DNA of 64,000 bases from Cladocopium goreaui (Eukaryota; Sar; Dinophyceae; Suessiales; Symbiodiniaceae): contig CAMXCT020001470.1 of assembly GCA_947184155.2 (NCBI GenBank), positions 1 through 64,000 on the forward strand. Direction: 5' to 3'. The translations under genes and the position numbers were made by a program. The notes under the pieces were generated by a model. It did no database searches. It saw nothing but the letters and a program-made list of their open reading frames with translations, and was not told the origin of the DNA. Shown here one piece after another: positions 33,301 through 46,106 of this stretch. How positions within the stretch are numbered: position 1 is the first letter of the stretch; each line of letters begins with the position of its first letter.

Positions 33301-36300
33301 TCCTCCGAAACAGGGAACCCCAGAGCCAGGATGCCAAACGTCACCTAAGGAATGCATGAAGATAGGGAAGATATAGGGAAGAAAGTGAGACTGTGAGCCC
33401 CCAAAGGCTGCAAAAGCTGAAAACAGGGAACCCCAGAGCCAGGATGCCAAACGTCACCTAAGGAATGCATGAAGATAGGGATGCAAAACCTGCGAAACCT
33501 GCAAAACCTCCGTGAACCACCCAAAGGCTGCAAAAGCTGCAAAACCTCCGAAACAGGGAACCCCAGAGCCAGGATGCCAAACGTCACCTAAGGAATGCAT
33601 GAAGATAGGGAAGATATATAGGGAAGAAAGTGAGACTGTGAGCCCCCAAAGGCTGCAAAAGCTGCAAAACCTCCGAAACAGGGAACCCCAGAGCCAGGAT
33701 GCCAAACGTCACCTAAGGAATGCAGTAAGATAGGGAAGATATAGGGAAGAAAGTGAGACTGTGAGCCCCCAAAGGCTGCAAAAGCTGCAAAACCTCCGAA
33801 ACAGGGAACCCCAGAGCCAGGATGCCAAACGTCACCTAAGGAATGCATGAAGATAGGGAAATAGGGAGGAAGATAGGGAAGATATAGGGAAGAAAGTGAG
33901 ACTGTGAGCCCCCAAAGGCTGCAAAAGCTGCAAAACCTCCGAAACAGGGAACCCCAGAGCCAGGATGCCAAACGTCACCTAAGGAATGCATGAAGATAGG
34001 GAAGATAAGGGAAGAAAGTGAGACTGTGAGCCCCCAAAGGCTGCAAAAGCTGCAAAACCTCCGAAACAGGGAACCCCAGAGCCAGGATGCCAAACGTCAC
34101 CTAAGGAATGCAGTAAGATAGGGAAGATATAGGGAAGAAAGTGAGACTGTGAGCCTCCAAAGGCTGCAAAAGCTGCAAAACCTCCGAAACAGGGAACCCC
34201 AGAGCCAGGATGCCAAACGTCACCTAAGGAATGCATGAAGATAGGGAAGATATAGGGAAGAAAGTGAGACTGTGAGCCCCCAAAGGCTGCAAAAGCTGCA
34301 AAACCTCCGAAACAGGGAACCCCAGAGCCAGGATGCCAAACGTCACCTAAGGAATGCATGAAGATAGGGAAGATATATAGGGAAGAAAGTGAGACTGTGA
34401 GCCCCCAAAGGCTGCAAAAGCTGCAAAACCTCCGAAACAGGGAACCCCAGAGCCAGGATGCCAAACGTCACCTAAGGAATGCATGAAGATAGGGAAGATA
34501 TATAGGGAAGAAATCAGAAAGTGAGACTGTGAGCCCCCAAAGGCTGCAAAAGTTGCAAAACCTCCGAAACAGGGAACCCCAGAGCCAGGATGCCAAACGT
34601 CACCTATAAGGAATGCATTAAGATAGGGATGCCAAACGTCACCTAAGGAATGCATGAAGATAGGGAAGATATAGGGAAGAAAGTGAGACTGTGAGCCCCC
34701 AAAGGCTGCAAAAGCTGCAAAACCTCCGAAACAGGGAACCCCAGAGCCAGGATGCCAAACGTCACCTAAGGAATGCATGAAGATAGGGAAGATAATTCGG
34801 GACTGTGAGCCCCCAAAGGCTGCAAAAGCTGCAAAACGTCCGAAACAGGGAACCCCAGAGCCAGGATGCCAAACGTCACCTAAGGAATGCATGAAGATAG
34901 GGAAGATATATGGGGAAGAAAGTGAGACTGTGAGCCCCCAAAGGCTGCAAAAGCTGCAAAACCTCCGAAACAGGGAAGAAAGTGAGACTGTGAGCCCCAA
35001 AGGCTGCAAAAGCTGCAAAACCTCCGAAACAGGGAACCCCAGAGCCAGGATGCCAAACGTCACCTAAGGAATGCATTAAGATAGGGATGCCAAACGTCAC
35101 CTAAGGAATGCATGAAGATAGGGAAGATATAGGGAAGAAAGTGAGACTGTGAGCCCCCAAAGGCTGCAAAAGCTGCAAAACCTCCGAAACAGGGAACCTC
35201 AGAGCCAGGATGCCAAACGTCACCTAAGGAATGCATGAAGATAGGGAAGATATAGGGAAGAAAGTGAGACTGTGAGCCCCCAAAGGCTGCAAAAGCTGCA
35301 AAACAGGGAACCCCAGAGCCAGGATGCCAAACGTCACCTAAGGAATGCATGAAGATAGGGAAGATATATAGGGAAGAAAGTGAGACTGTGAGCCCCCAAA
35401 GGCTGCAAAAGCTGCAAAACCTCCGAAACAGGGAAGAAAGTGAGACTGTGAGCCCCCAAAGGCTGCAAAAGCTGCAAAACCTCCGAAACAAGGAACCCCA
35501 GAACCAGGATGCCAAACGTCACCTAAGGAATGCATTAAGATAGGGATGCCAAACGTCACCTAAGGAATGCATGAAGATAGGGAAGATATAGGGAAGAAAG
35601 TGAGACTGTGAGCCCCCAAGGCTGCAAAAGCTGCAAAACCTCCGAAACAGGTAACCTCAGAGCCAGGATGCCAAACGTCACCTAAGGAATGCATGAAGAT
35701 AGGGAAGATATAGGGAAGAAAGTGAGACTGTGAGCCCCCAAAGGCTGCAAAAGTTGCAAAACCTCCGAAACAGGGAACCCCAGAGCCAGGATGCCAAACG
35801 TCACCTAAGGAATGCATGAAGATAGGGAAGTACGGAAGATATAGGGAAGAAAGTGAGACTGTGAGCCCCCAAAGGCTGCAAAAGCTGCAAAACAGGGAAC
35901 CCCACAGCCAGGATGCCAAACGTCACCTAAGGAATGCATGAAGATAGGGATGCAAAACCTGCGAAGCCTGCAAAACCTCCGTGAGCCCCCAAAGGCTCCA
36001 AAACCTGCGAAACAGGGAACCCCAGAGCCAGGATGCCAAACGTCACCTAAGGAATGCATGAAGATAGGGAAGATATAGGGAAGAAAGTGAGACTGTGAGC
36101 CCCCAAAGGCTGCAAAAGCTGCAAAACAGGGAACCCCAGAGCCAGGATGCCAAACGTCACCTAAGGAATGCAGTAAGATAGGGAAGATATAGGGAAGAAA
36201 GTGAGACTGTGAGCCTCCAAAGGCTGCAAAACCTCCGAAACAGGGAACCCCAGAGCCAGGATGCCAAACGTCACCTAAGGAATGCATGAAGATAGGGAAG

Positions 36301-36700
36301 ATATAGGGAAGAAAGTGAGACTGTGAGCCCCCAAAGGCTGCAAAAGCTGCAAAACCTCCGAAACAGGGAACCCCAGAGCCAGGATGCCAAACGTCACCTA
36401 AGGAATGCATGAAGATAGGGAATAGGGAAGATAGGGAAGATATAGGGAAGAAAGTGAGACTGTGAGCCCCCAAAGGCTGCAAAAGCTGCAAAACCTCCGA
36501 AACAGGGAGCCCCAGAGCCAGGATGCCAAACGTCACCTAAGGAATGCATGAAGATAGGGAAGATAATTCGGGAAGAAAGTGAGACTGTGAGCCCCCAAAG
36601 GCTGCAAAAGCTGCAAAACCTCCGAAAGAGGGAACCCCAGAGCCAGGATGCGAAACGTCACCTAAGGAATGCAGTAAGATAGGGAAGAAAGTGAGACGGT
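33301..36700. repeat. ~122-bp satellite, subfamily 1
   Basis: Units contain CAGGATGCCAAACGTCACC, AGGAATGCATGAAGATAGGG, AAGTGAGACTGTGAGCCCCC and GGCTGCAAAAGCTGCAAAAC. Unit starts near 33,328, 33,441, 33,571, 33,698, 33,818 and so on show a 113-145 bp spacing. Several units are shortened or fused (34,610-34,640, 34,965-34,990, 35,430-35,450). Frames through it are incidental. Confidence 0.95.
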
Positions 36701-39700
36701 GAGCCCCCAAAGGCTGCAAAACCTGCGAAACAGGAAACCCCAGAGCCAGGATGCCAAACGTCACCTAAGGAATGCATTAAGATAGGGAAGAATAGGGAAG
36801 AAAGTGAGACTGTGGGCCCCCAAAGGCTGCAAACCCAGCGAAACAGGGAACCCCAGAGCCAGGATGCCAAACGTCACCTAAGGAATGCATTAAGATAGTG
36901 AAGAAAGTGAGACTGTGAGCCCCCAAAGGCTGCAAAACCCTCCGAAACAGGGAACCCCAGAGCCAGGATGCCAAACGTCACCTAAGGAATGCATTAAGAT
37001 AGGGAAGAATAGGGAAGAAAGTGAGACTGTGAGCCCCCAAAGGCTGCAAAACCTTCCGAAACAGGGAACCCCAGAGCCAGGATGCCAAACGTCACCTAAG
37101 GAATGCATTCAGATAGGGAAGAATAGGGAAGAAAGTGAAACTGTGAGCCCCCAAAGGCTGCAAAACCCTCCGAAACAGGGAACCCCAGAGCCAGGATGCC
37201 AAACGTCACCTAAGGAATGCATTAAGATAGGGAAGAATAGGGAAGAAAGTGAAACTGTGAGCCCCCAAAGGCTGCAAAACCTGCGAAACTTGCAAAACCT
37301 CCGAAACAGGGAACCCCAGAGCCAGGATGCCAAACGTACCCCAGAGCCAGGATGCCAAACGTCACCTAAGGAATGCATTAAGATAGGGAAGAATAGGGAA
37401 GAAAGTGAGACTGTGAGCCCCCAAAGGCTGCAAAACTTGCGAAACGTGCACACGCTCCGAAACAGGGATCCCCAGAGCCAGGATGCCAAACGTCACCTAA
37501 GGAATGCGTTAAGATAGGGAAGAATAGGGAAGAAAGTGAGACTGTGAGCCCCCAAAGGCTGTAAAACCTGCGAAACCGGCAAAACCTCCGAAACAGGGAA
37601 CCCCAGAGCCAGGATGCCAAACGTACCCCAGAGCCAGGATGCCAAACGTCACCTAAGGCACCTAAGGAATGCATTAAGATAGGGAAGAAGGGAAGAAAGT
37701 GAAACTGTGAGCCCCCAAAGGCTGCAAAACCTGCGAAACCTGCAAAACCTCCGAAACAGGGAACACCAGAGCCAGGATGCCAAACGTACCCCAGAGCCAG
37801 GATGCCAAACGTCACCTAAGGAATGCATTAAGATAGGGAAGAATAGGGAAGAAAGTGAGACTGTGAGCCCCCAAAGGCTGCAAAACCCTCCGAAACAGGG
37901 AACCCCAGAGCCAGGATGCCAAACGTCACCTAAGGAATGCATTAAGATAGGGAAGAATAGGGAAGAAAGTGAGACTGTGAGCCCCCAAAGGCTGCAAAAC
38001 CTTCCGAAACAGGGAACCCCAGAGCCAGGATGCCAAACGTCACCTAAGGAATGCATTCAGATAGGGAAGAATAGGGAAGAAAGTGAAACTGTGAGCCCCC
38101 AAAGGCTGCAAAACCCTCCGAAACAGGGAACCCCAGAGCCAGGATGCCAAACGTCACCTAAGGAATGCATTAAGATAGGGAAGAATAGGGAAGAAAGTGA
38201 AACTGTGAGCCCCCAAAGGCTGCAAAACCTGCGAAACTTGCAAAACCTCCGAAACAGGGAACCCCAGAGCCAGGATGCCAAACGTACCCCAGAGCCAGGA
38301 TGCCAAACGTCACCTAAGGAATGCATTAAGATAGGGAATAGGGAAGAAAGTGCGACTGTGAGCCCCCCAAGGCTGCAAAACCTGCGAAACCTGCAAAACC
38401 TCCGAAACAAGGAACCCCAGGGCCAGGATGCCAAATGTCACCTAAGGAATGCATTAAGATAGGGAAGAATAGGGAAGAAAGTGAGACTGTGAGCCCCCAA
38501 AGGCTGCAAAACCCTCCGAAACAGGGAACCCCAGAGCCAGGATGCCAAACGTCACCTAAGGAATGCATTAAGATAGGGAAGCAAGTGAGACTGTGAGCCC
38601 CCAAAGGCTGCAAGACCTGCGAAACCTGCAAAACCTCCGAAACAGGGAACCGCCAAACGTACCCCAGAGCCAGGATGCCAAACGTCACCTAAGGAATGCA
38701 TTAAGATAGGGAAGAGAAACAGGGAACCCCAGAGCCAGGATGCCAAACGTCACCTAAGGAATGCATTAAGATAGGGAAGAATAGGGAAGAAAGTGAGACT
38801 GTGAGCCCCCAAAGACTGCAAAACCCTCCGAAACAGGGAACCCCAGAGCCACGATGCCAAACGTCACCTAAGGAATGCATTAAGATAGGGAAGAATAGGG
38901 AAGAAAGTGAGACTGTGAGCCCCCAAGGCCTGCAAAACCTGCGAAACCTGCACACCCTCCGAAACAGGGACTTTCAGAGCCAGGATGCCAAACGTCACCT
39001 AAGGAATGCATTAAGATAGGGAAGAATAGGGAAGAAAGTGAGACTGTGAGCCCCCAAAGGCTGCAAAACCTGCGAAACTTGCAAAACCTCCGAAACAGGG
39101 AACCCCAGAGCCAGGATGCCAAACGTCACCTCAGGAATGCATTAAGATAGGGAAGAATAGGGAAGAAAGTGAAACTGTGAGCCCCCAAAGGCTGCAAAAC
39201 CCTCCGCAACAGGGAACCCCAGAGCCAGGATGCCAAACGTCACCTAAGGAATGCATTAAGATAAGGAAGAATCGGGAAGAAAGTGAGACTGTGAGCCCCC
39301 AAAGGCTGCAAAACCCTCCGAAACAGGGAACCCCAGAGCCAGGATGCCAAACGTCACCTAAGGAATGCATTAAGATAGGGAAGAATAGGGAAGAAAGTGA
39401 GACTGTGAGCCCCCAAAGGCTGCAAAACCTGCGAAACTTGCAAAACCTCCGAAACAGGGAACCCCAGAGCCAGGATGCCAAACGTCACCTCAGGAATGCA
39501 TTAAGATAGGGAAGAATAGGGAAGAAAGTGAAACTGTGAGCCCCCAAAGGCTGCAAAACCTGCGCAACCTGCAAAACCTCCGAAACAGGGAACCCCAAAG
39601 AATAGGGAAGAAAGTGAGACTGTGAGCCCCCAAAGGCTGCAAAACCTGCGAAACCTGCAAAACCCCCGTGAGCCCCCAAAAGCTCCAAAACCTGCGAAAC

Positions 39701-39710
39701 AGGGAACCCC
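36701..39710. repeat. ~113-bp satellite, subfamily 2
   Basis: Continues the preceding satellite, but most units now read GCATTAAGATAGGGAAGAAT and CTGCAAAACCCTCCGAAAC, lacking the second GCTGC. Larger multi-unit repeats are visible: about 36,900-37,500 is nearly repeated at about 37,830-38,340. The array decays near 39,600-39,710. Confidence 0.95.
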
Positions 39711-39766
39711 CCAAATTCGCAATATCCCTGCTTCTCTGGCGCCCTCCCCCTTGGAGGGGTCGGCGG
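39711..39766. other. Junction segment
   Basis: Short non-repeat stretch (CTTCTCTGGCGCCCTCCCCC) between the satellite and the 660-bp direct repeat. No gene. Confidence 0.4.
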
Positions 39767-40430
39767 ATATCTATGAGCCCCTTATCGCAGTGAGTACTGC
39801 AAAGTCTTGCAACAACTGTCAACTCAATGTCAAGCACCTCATATTTGCTTAATTGAAATCTCTCATTTGTAGGTCATTGGTCTTTTGAACATTGTTTTGT
39901 ATGTTTTCTGTAATCTTCGGATGTTCTGACCTTCTCACTGTTTTACATGTTGTTTCCAGGGTCGAAAACTACTTGTGCGACTTGAGCAGACTCTTTTGGT
40001 AGAGCAATCTGTTTTTCTCGGGTTCTCCCTGATTGTGATTGCGGCAGTGTGACTTGAGAGAACCAATTTTGTCGGTCTTTGAAGTGCGGGGAAGAGGATT
40101 TCGAGTATCTTTCAACTTTTGGTTTGATATACAGAGGTGTGCACTACATCTATGCATGTATGTGTACTGTATCTCATGTACATATGTATGTATATATATA
40201 TATATATATATGGTACACTGTATCAAATCCGTTGATTTTCGTGATGAAGTCATGTCTTTCTCGTTCTACCCCTTTTGTCTTTGTGTTTGTGCACCAACTC
40301 ATAGAATCGTGATGTTTTACACATCCTTGAGAAATCTCAAAGACATCAGAGACGCCGAAGACAAAGAATCGACATGGAAACAACATGGAAACGACCGACA
40401 TTAAGCATCCTTGAGCATGAAACGACGTGA
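39767..40430. repeat. ~660-bp direct repeat, left copy
   Basis: Nearly identical to 63,344-64,000; both begin ATATCTATGAGCCCC. The copies differ by a handful of substitutions, a 5-bp indel after GTGTGACTT (about 40,050) and the TA run. The first ~85 bp have an open plus frame including YEPLIAVSTAKSCNNCQLNV in both copies, with one Lys/Arg difference later. GTTGTTTCCAG at about 39,950 resembles a 3' splice site. It could be the 3' part of a spliced gene, but I cannot prove coding. Confidence 0.9.
40187..40211. repeat. TA dinucleotide run
   Basis: Uninterrupted TATATATA stretch inside the direct repeat. The matching position in the right copy (about 63,763-63,780) is shorter and interrupted. 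Confidence 0.95.
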
Positions 40431-40862
40431 AACGACGTGAAACTGCAGGAGCATGACCTGAGTCGGTGCGAACCCGGCCTATCGAATGCAAAGCAATTGG
40501 CCAATGCACCTGATCCGTGAGGGATAGTGCATTTGACAAGGCTTTGAGAAGAACGAGAAATTGGAGAAACGACGTGAAACGACGTGAAACTGCAGGAGCA
40601 TGACCTGAGTCGGTGCGAACCAGGCCTATCGAATGCAAAGCAATTGGCCAATGCACCTGATCCGTGAGGGATAGTGCATTTGACAAGGCTTTGAGAAGAT
40701 TGAGAAATTGGAGAAACGACGTGAAACGCCGTGAAACTGCAGGAGCATGACCTGAGTCGGTGCGAACCAGGCCTATAGAGTGCAAAGCAATTGGCCAATG
40801 CACCTGATCCGTGAGGGATAGTGCATTTGACAAGGCTTTGAGAGGGACGAGAAATTGGAGAA
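40419..40862. repeat. 147-bp tandem repeat, three copies
   Basis: GAAACGACGTGAAACG starts at 40,419, 40,566 and 40,713, exactly 147 bp apart, with few differences. Because 147 is a multiple of three, a minus-strand frame of over 200 codons with 49-residue repeats stays open. The right copy of the direct repeat reaches the first bases of this array at the window end. Confidence 0.95.
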
Positions 40863-42504
40863 GGCGAACAAACGGAACAGGCCAATGGGCCAATGGAACG
40901 ACATAGATCAATTGGAGAAAGGGACCAGACATGGAATGCCTCGGCCACCCAGAGAGACAGGTCATGTCAGCGTCGAAGTTTCTCAGTTTCGATTTGAGAT
41001 GTTCATTGATTCTCAGTAAGGCTTTGCGAAGAAGTGCTTTGTCAACACTTTGTGCGCGCAGTGGCGAACTGGAATTCGGGATGGAATTCTTGGAGTTTGG
41101 CTAATCTCGATATCGTCACCGTCGTCACCATACCTGTTTAAACAGTCACTGTGAAGCCAACGGCCGAACAAATTGGTCTGGGACAAGCCACCAGCACGTT
41201 CAAAGGGGGTGCGCCTAATGAATTTCAAGAATTGGGATTCTTAAGGGGTGCCTATAATGGACACCCCTTAGTGTTTATGCAGATGCCACACCAGAAAATG
41301 ATGAGTTCCAACCCAAAATCTTCCAATCCCACCCGCGTGGCATCTGTGGTGCACTTATGACCGACACAACACGGCAATGACACGAAATGACACGCATTTC
41401 TGGAAGCAAACGTGGGGAAATCGAAGAAAAATGCACATATTGCTATGAATACCTCATTGTCTGTTAGTTTGGAACCTTAAAAATTAACGGGTGCCTCATG
41501 GTTACCCCCCTTAAGGGATGCCTAATTGAGACCCGTTTGTACATCCTGGCAATCTCTGATTGCAGTTCCAGGTCTTCACTTCTTTGACTTGTCCTTGACC
41601 AGGTTTAAAGCGGCTGAGCGCATCGGATGAGGGAAGATATGGGAAGATTGTCAAGTTCCAGAAGTCGTTTATGGCGGGGCATGTTTGCCGACGCGCCCTT
41701 TGCGTCATGAAAACGCCCAGCGTGTTTGTCGAAGCCAAGTGTAATTTTGCAGATCGTAGGAACCTGATTTGTGCAATGTACGAAGGTGGAAAATAGGTGG
41801 AGGTGCAAAAAGCAGAGCGACAACAAAAGGGTGGTGAAGGTGTTTCAATGAAGAAGTCACGCCCAAAGTCGAGACTGCCGACGCATGTGCAGTTCGTTGC
41901 TCACGTTCAGAGAAGGTCTATACTCGAGCTTTCCCTGTGGGGATGGAGTCATGAATGATTTGAATTAGAAGTATCTAGATAGGTCATAGGTGTCACTTGA
42001 GTCACTTGACTCCCTCAGCTCTGACGCCGTGAGGATCAGGAATTAGTGCCGAGGTTGGCTGACATCATGAGAAACAGCGACCTGGAAGGCCCACCTAGTG
42101 CAAATGCATAGATCCTGGTGACCCGCCACAAAAAGGTGGATTGACGGCATCTGCATCCACTGCATCCACATCCACTGCATCTATTGCATCGGCAAGTGTC
42201 TCATTCCCATGGAGGCCTTTGGATTGCCACTTCTTTCTGCCTTTGATGAGCACAGCCACGGAAAAGTGAACAAATAGAAACGCAGGGAGATCATGTGCTA
42301 ACGCAGAGACTGCGCATCCGTTCAATGTGAGAAGAAACCTTGCCGCCAAAAATGTTTGATTCATTCCCTTTGTCATTAATGTTCATTTGTTAGGTTGGCA
42401 AGGCAAACCATGCTTGGAGTAAAAGGTGACAAAGCCAAGATAAAGTTGGCAAAAAGCAGGGTGCAGAGCAGTTAGTCGTAAATGCAAAAAAGAGTAAGTT
42501 CGAA
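40863..42504. other. Spacer without supported gene
   Basis: Mixed non-coding sequence with a hairpin at 41,242-41,270 and a short ATCCACTGC/ATCCACATC microsatellite at about 42,145-42,195. Only short unconnected open frames are present, none with a recognisable domain. Confidence 0.4.
41242..41270. repeat. 9-bp hairpin TAAGGGGTG / CACCCCTTA
   Basis: Perfect 9-bp stem around an 11-nt loop. Related words TTAAGGGATGCCTAATTG (about 41,512) and GTGCGCCTAATGAATTTC (about 41,210) lie nearby, so this may be the end of a small inverted-repeat element, but no full element could be delimited. Confidence 0.5.
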
Positions 42505-43620
42505 GAGACCTGGTAGACCTGGTAGACAAAGTCAACAGCCTGACATTCCTCTCTGACTCATTTTGAACGATAAGACATGTTGCTAATAAGACTGTGAGGC
42601 GCTGGGAGATTCCGAGGGTGCCATGAAGACTTTCGATGCCGCTCTCCCAAGGACCCAGCATCAAGGGCAGAAAAGAGCCTGAAGCCTTGTTGCCACACCT
42701 TACCAAGAGTGAGCCAACAAGAAAATTAAACGAACCTTCTTAGGCACGTGTGCTTGTGAGCGCATGAAAATGGATCCACATACATAAACCGGATGTGGAA
42801 ACAAAGACAAGAAAAAAAGCTGAGATGTTTAGCCGTGAGTCTGAAGTAAAAAGTTTTCGGCTCACAGTCTCTTCTTTCAATGCAGCTTGGCATTGCCGAG
42901 CTGAGTAGTAAGGATTCTGAGGCTGTGAGGATTCCACCGCATGACATTGCCGAGCTTGCATCATGTAGTAAGATTGCAAGGGACGGTAAGGGAAAAGTAA
43001 GTGAACCGAGATGAAAAGAGCAAACTTTCACACGCTTCCTATGCACTTCCTATGTCTTCCCTTGATCAAAGGAATTTGCGAACCTGCAAATTCGTCCTCG
43101 CTTTGATGTCCTGTGAGGAATCTTCGAGCACAGGCCACAGCACTTGCCGAGTTTCCGACTTTCGACTTTGCTGCGCTTAGGCTCTTAGACAGACCTGGCA
43201 GACCTGGTAGACCTGGTAGACCAAGTCGCATCGAGGGCAGAAAAGAGCCTGAAGCCTCAAGCTTCGAGTTCGATGATTTGAGAAGGACTCTGAGGCTGTG
43301 AGGATTCTGTAGATTCCAAATGTGCCAATTATGCTAAAGACTCCAAAGATTCCAAAGATTCCAATTCCAATGGCAAATTCCAAAGCAACCAGAAAACAAA
43401 TTGGCCATATCTTATAGAAACCTGGTAGACCAAGCCAACAGCCTAACAATCCTAACAATCCTCTCTGACTCATTTCGAACCATAAGACATCTTCATAATA
43501 AGACTGTGAGGCGCTGGGAGATTCCGAGGGTGCCATGAAGACTTTCGATGCCGCTCTCCCAAGAACCCAGCATCGAGGGCAAAAAAGATCCTGAAGCCTC
43601 AAGGAGTTCGATGACTTTGA
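42505..43620. repeat. Pair of ~180-bp dispersed direct repeats with intervening sequence
   Basis: 42,505-42,690 and about 43,424-43,610 share GACTGTGAGGCGCTGGGAGA and GCCATGAAGACTTTCGATGC. Both are preceded by ACCTGGTAGAC words, which also occur at about 43,193-43,225. The sequence between the copies shows no gene. Confidence 0.75.
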
Positions 43621-43859
43621 ACGTGGATTTTGGATTACAAATTGACGCTCCCTAGGCCGGGATTTGATGCAAGGCCTGTTCCACCGGCTGCGGCGCAGCA
43701 TTCTAGGATAGCATGAAGCACGAGAGATTGCGAGAGCTCTTCAAAGGATAATGAACCCCTTGCTTATCTCGAAGTGCTGCCGGCACTTTGCTGTGAGGAT
43801 TCTGTAGATTCCAAATGTGCCAATTGAGCCACGTTTTAAACCCTTGTGTTCATGTTAAG

Positions 43860-44340
43860 CAAGGGGCCCCTTGTAAGGGTGTGGCGTAAGCAAAACTGTG
43901 GTGCGCGTAAGTCAGCGTAAGCTCCGCGTAAGACAAGATATGCGCGTAAGCAAAACCTGTGTGCGTGTAAGCAAGACGTAAGCAATGGCGTAAGCATTTC
44001 CTTATTTGGTGCCAGGATGTAAGATTCTCTTTTCCTGGTTTCTGGTGGTTTGCTAGGAAACCAGGGGTTTGACATTTCACCCCAAGCAGCACAGTGAAGC
44101 AGCCAACTGCCTACATAGCAGCGCAAATGTCCAAACAACACGCCTGGCTGCACCCTTGCCTCTGTGCAGTGTTGTTGCAGTCTGTTGCACCTTTGCAAAA
44201 TCGCACCTTTGTAATTTTGTAGCTTCCACCGCTTCGTGCATGGCTCAATTATGGCTCAAGCATGCTAAAGACTCCAAATATTGTCGCGTAGGCCTGCGTA
44301 AGCTCCCTGCGTAACCAACTGTTGCGTAAGGGATGCTTCA
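43860..44340. repeat. GCGTAAG-rich stretch
   Basis: GCGTAAGC and close variants recur about ten times at irregular spacing in 43,880-44,010, and again at 44,285-44,330. No strict period and no gene. Confidence 0.6.
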
Positions 44341-44954
44341 GGAGGTAAATAATCTGTTAATGTCTGCTAATAGTTGATAGATGTTGATAGAGGTTGATAA
44401 CGTCCAGCCACCCAGAGCACAGGCGCATCTCTTTGCATGGTTTCACCTCGCACTTATCATTTGATTTTTCGATATTTTTCGTACATTTTCAAAAATTGAA
44501 CCTTGGGCTAGTCAATTTTATTCAGCGTGCGCACCTCGTATGAAAACAATTCATTCACCAACGCCTTACATTTTGGGGTCAGGCCCTAGTTTTAGCTCCA
44601 GAGGGTCAGGACCCAAATTGACTTTCTCATTTGTGAGGTCCCCGGGATCTTAGGGACCCCAGGCCTGACGCTAAGAGTCACCCCAGACGGGGATCTGAAA
44701 AGTATCTGACGCACCTTTGAGAGTGGGAGTTTCGGGATGAGATCCAGACCAAGATTTGCGTAGCTTTGATTGACTTTGAAATCTTGGAGATCTTGGCCTT
44801 CAGAAGATTCGTATTTACTTGGTGCATTGGCTGCCTTGGAGAGGTGTTATGGGTTTGGATCAACATGACATCAATTGACATCATGAACGATGCAAAGTTC
44901 CCGCTCCCGTTTGGATTCCGAGACATCGTCCATTTGGAGCATTTTTGTTCAAGA
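44341..44954. other. Spacer without supported gene
   Basis: Contains GGGGTCAGGCCC and CCCCAGGCCTGACG words about 90 bp apart that are only partly complementary. I see no gene. Confidence 0.35.
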
Positions 44955-46106
44955 GCCTCATGTGCCTCGAGCCATGCACGCCGTAAAGGGACAAAGCATG
45001 GAATGTCAGAGGGAAGCTTCCGATGTCAAATTTGAGATGTAAAATGTCAATAAATGTCAAACAAATCCCTGTGAGTCAAGAGCCATGTCGAAGTCAGGGC
45101 CTCTGCGAAAGAATCCAAAGGGACCAAAGAAAGCAATGACACTGGCACCGAGTTGCCCTGCGTGTCCAGTTGCGTTGAGTTCCTGATGTAGTCGTCTTAT
45201 CGTTCCAATTTGGATTAAGTCAAAGCCGCCGAGTCTAACTGACTTGGCCGAGTAGCGCCAATGTCGTTTTCAGACGAGGTTGACAAAATGATGAAAGTTC
45301 GTCAAAGTTCATGAAAGTCCCAGTTGGAAGATGATTCTCAGTAAGAAGATGTAAGAAGTAGGCCTCGAGCCACGCTCGCCGTGAAGGGACAAAGCATGGA
45401 ATGTCAGAGGGAAGCTTCCGATGTAAAATGTCAATAAATGTCAAACAAACCCGTGTGAGTCAAGAGCCATGTCTGAGTCAGGGCCTCTGCGAAAGAATCC
45501 AAGGGACCAAAGACAGCAATGACACTGGCACTGAGTTGCCCTGCGTGTCCAGTTGCGTTGAGTTCCTGATGTAGTCATCTTATCGATCCAATTTGGATTA
45601 AGTCATAGCCGCCGAGTCTAGCTGACTTTGCCGAGTAGCGCAATGTCGTTTTCAGACGAGGTTGGAAAAATGATGAAAGTTCATCAAAGTTCATGAAAGT
45701 CCCAGTTGGAAGATGATTCTCAGTAAGAAGATGTAAGAACATGTAAGAAGATGTAAGAAGTAGGCCTCGAGTCACGCCCGCCAAAAAGGGACAAAGCATG
45801 GAATGTCAGAGGGAAGCTTCCGACGTCAAATTTGAGATGTAGACAGCTGTTGACCAATCATGGACTTGCTCTGCTGGTCTTGAACGCCCCAGGTGACCCC
45901 CAAACTGCCTTGACTTGGTCCACCATCAGGTTTGCGGCCAGATGTAGTATGAATCATCAACCCATGCTGATTTCTGGTCATCTTGTGCAGTTGGGACGCT
46001 CCATGGTCTATCAGCACTGGCACCGAGTTGCCCTGCGTGTCCAGTTGCGTTGAGTTCCTGCATCATGATGTAGTCATCTTATCGGTCCAATTTGGATTAA
46101 ATCATA
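44955..46106. repeat. ~380-bp repeat family, left cluster
   Basis: Copies share CAGACGAGGTTG(A)CAAAATGATG, GGACAAAGCATGGAATGTCA and TTGCCCTGCGTGTCCAGTTG. The CAGACGAGG word is at 45,271 and 45,652 (period 381). The third copy contains private sequence (about 45,840-46,010). The cluster is cut at 46,104 by the transposon and resumes at 53,816. Confidence 0.9.

Noticed and set aside
33301..39710. CRISPR-like regular array
   Set aside because: Whole 113-125 bp units are repeated with no unique spacers and no cas genes; it is an ordinary satellite.
40174..40965. 263-codon minus-strand frame with 49-residue repeats
   Set aside because: It stays open because the tandem period is 147 bp; a second frame is open over the same repeats, and neither has a recognisable domain.
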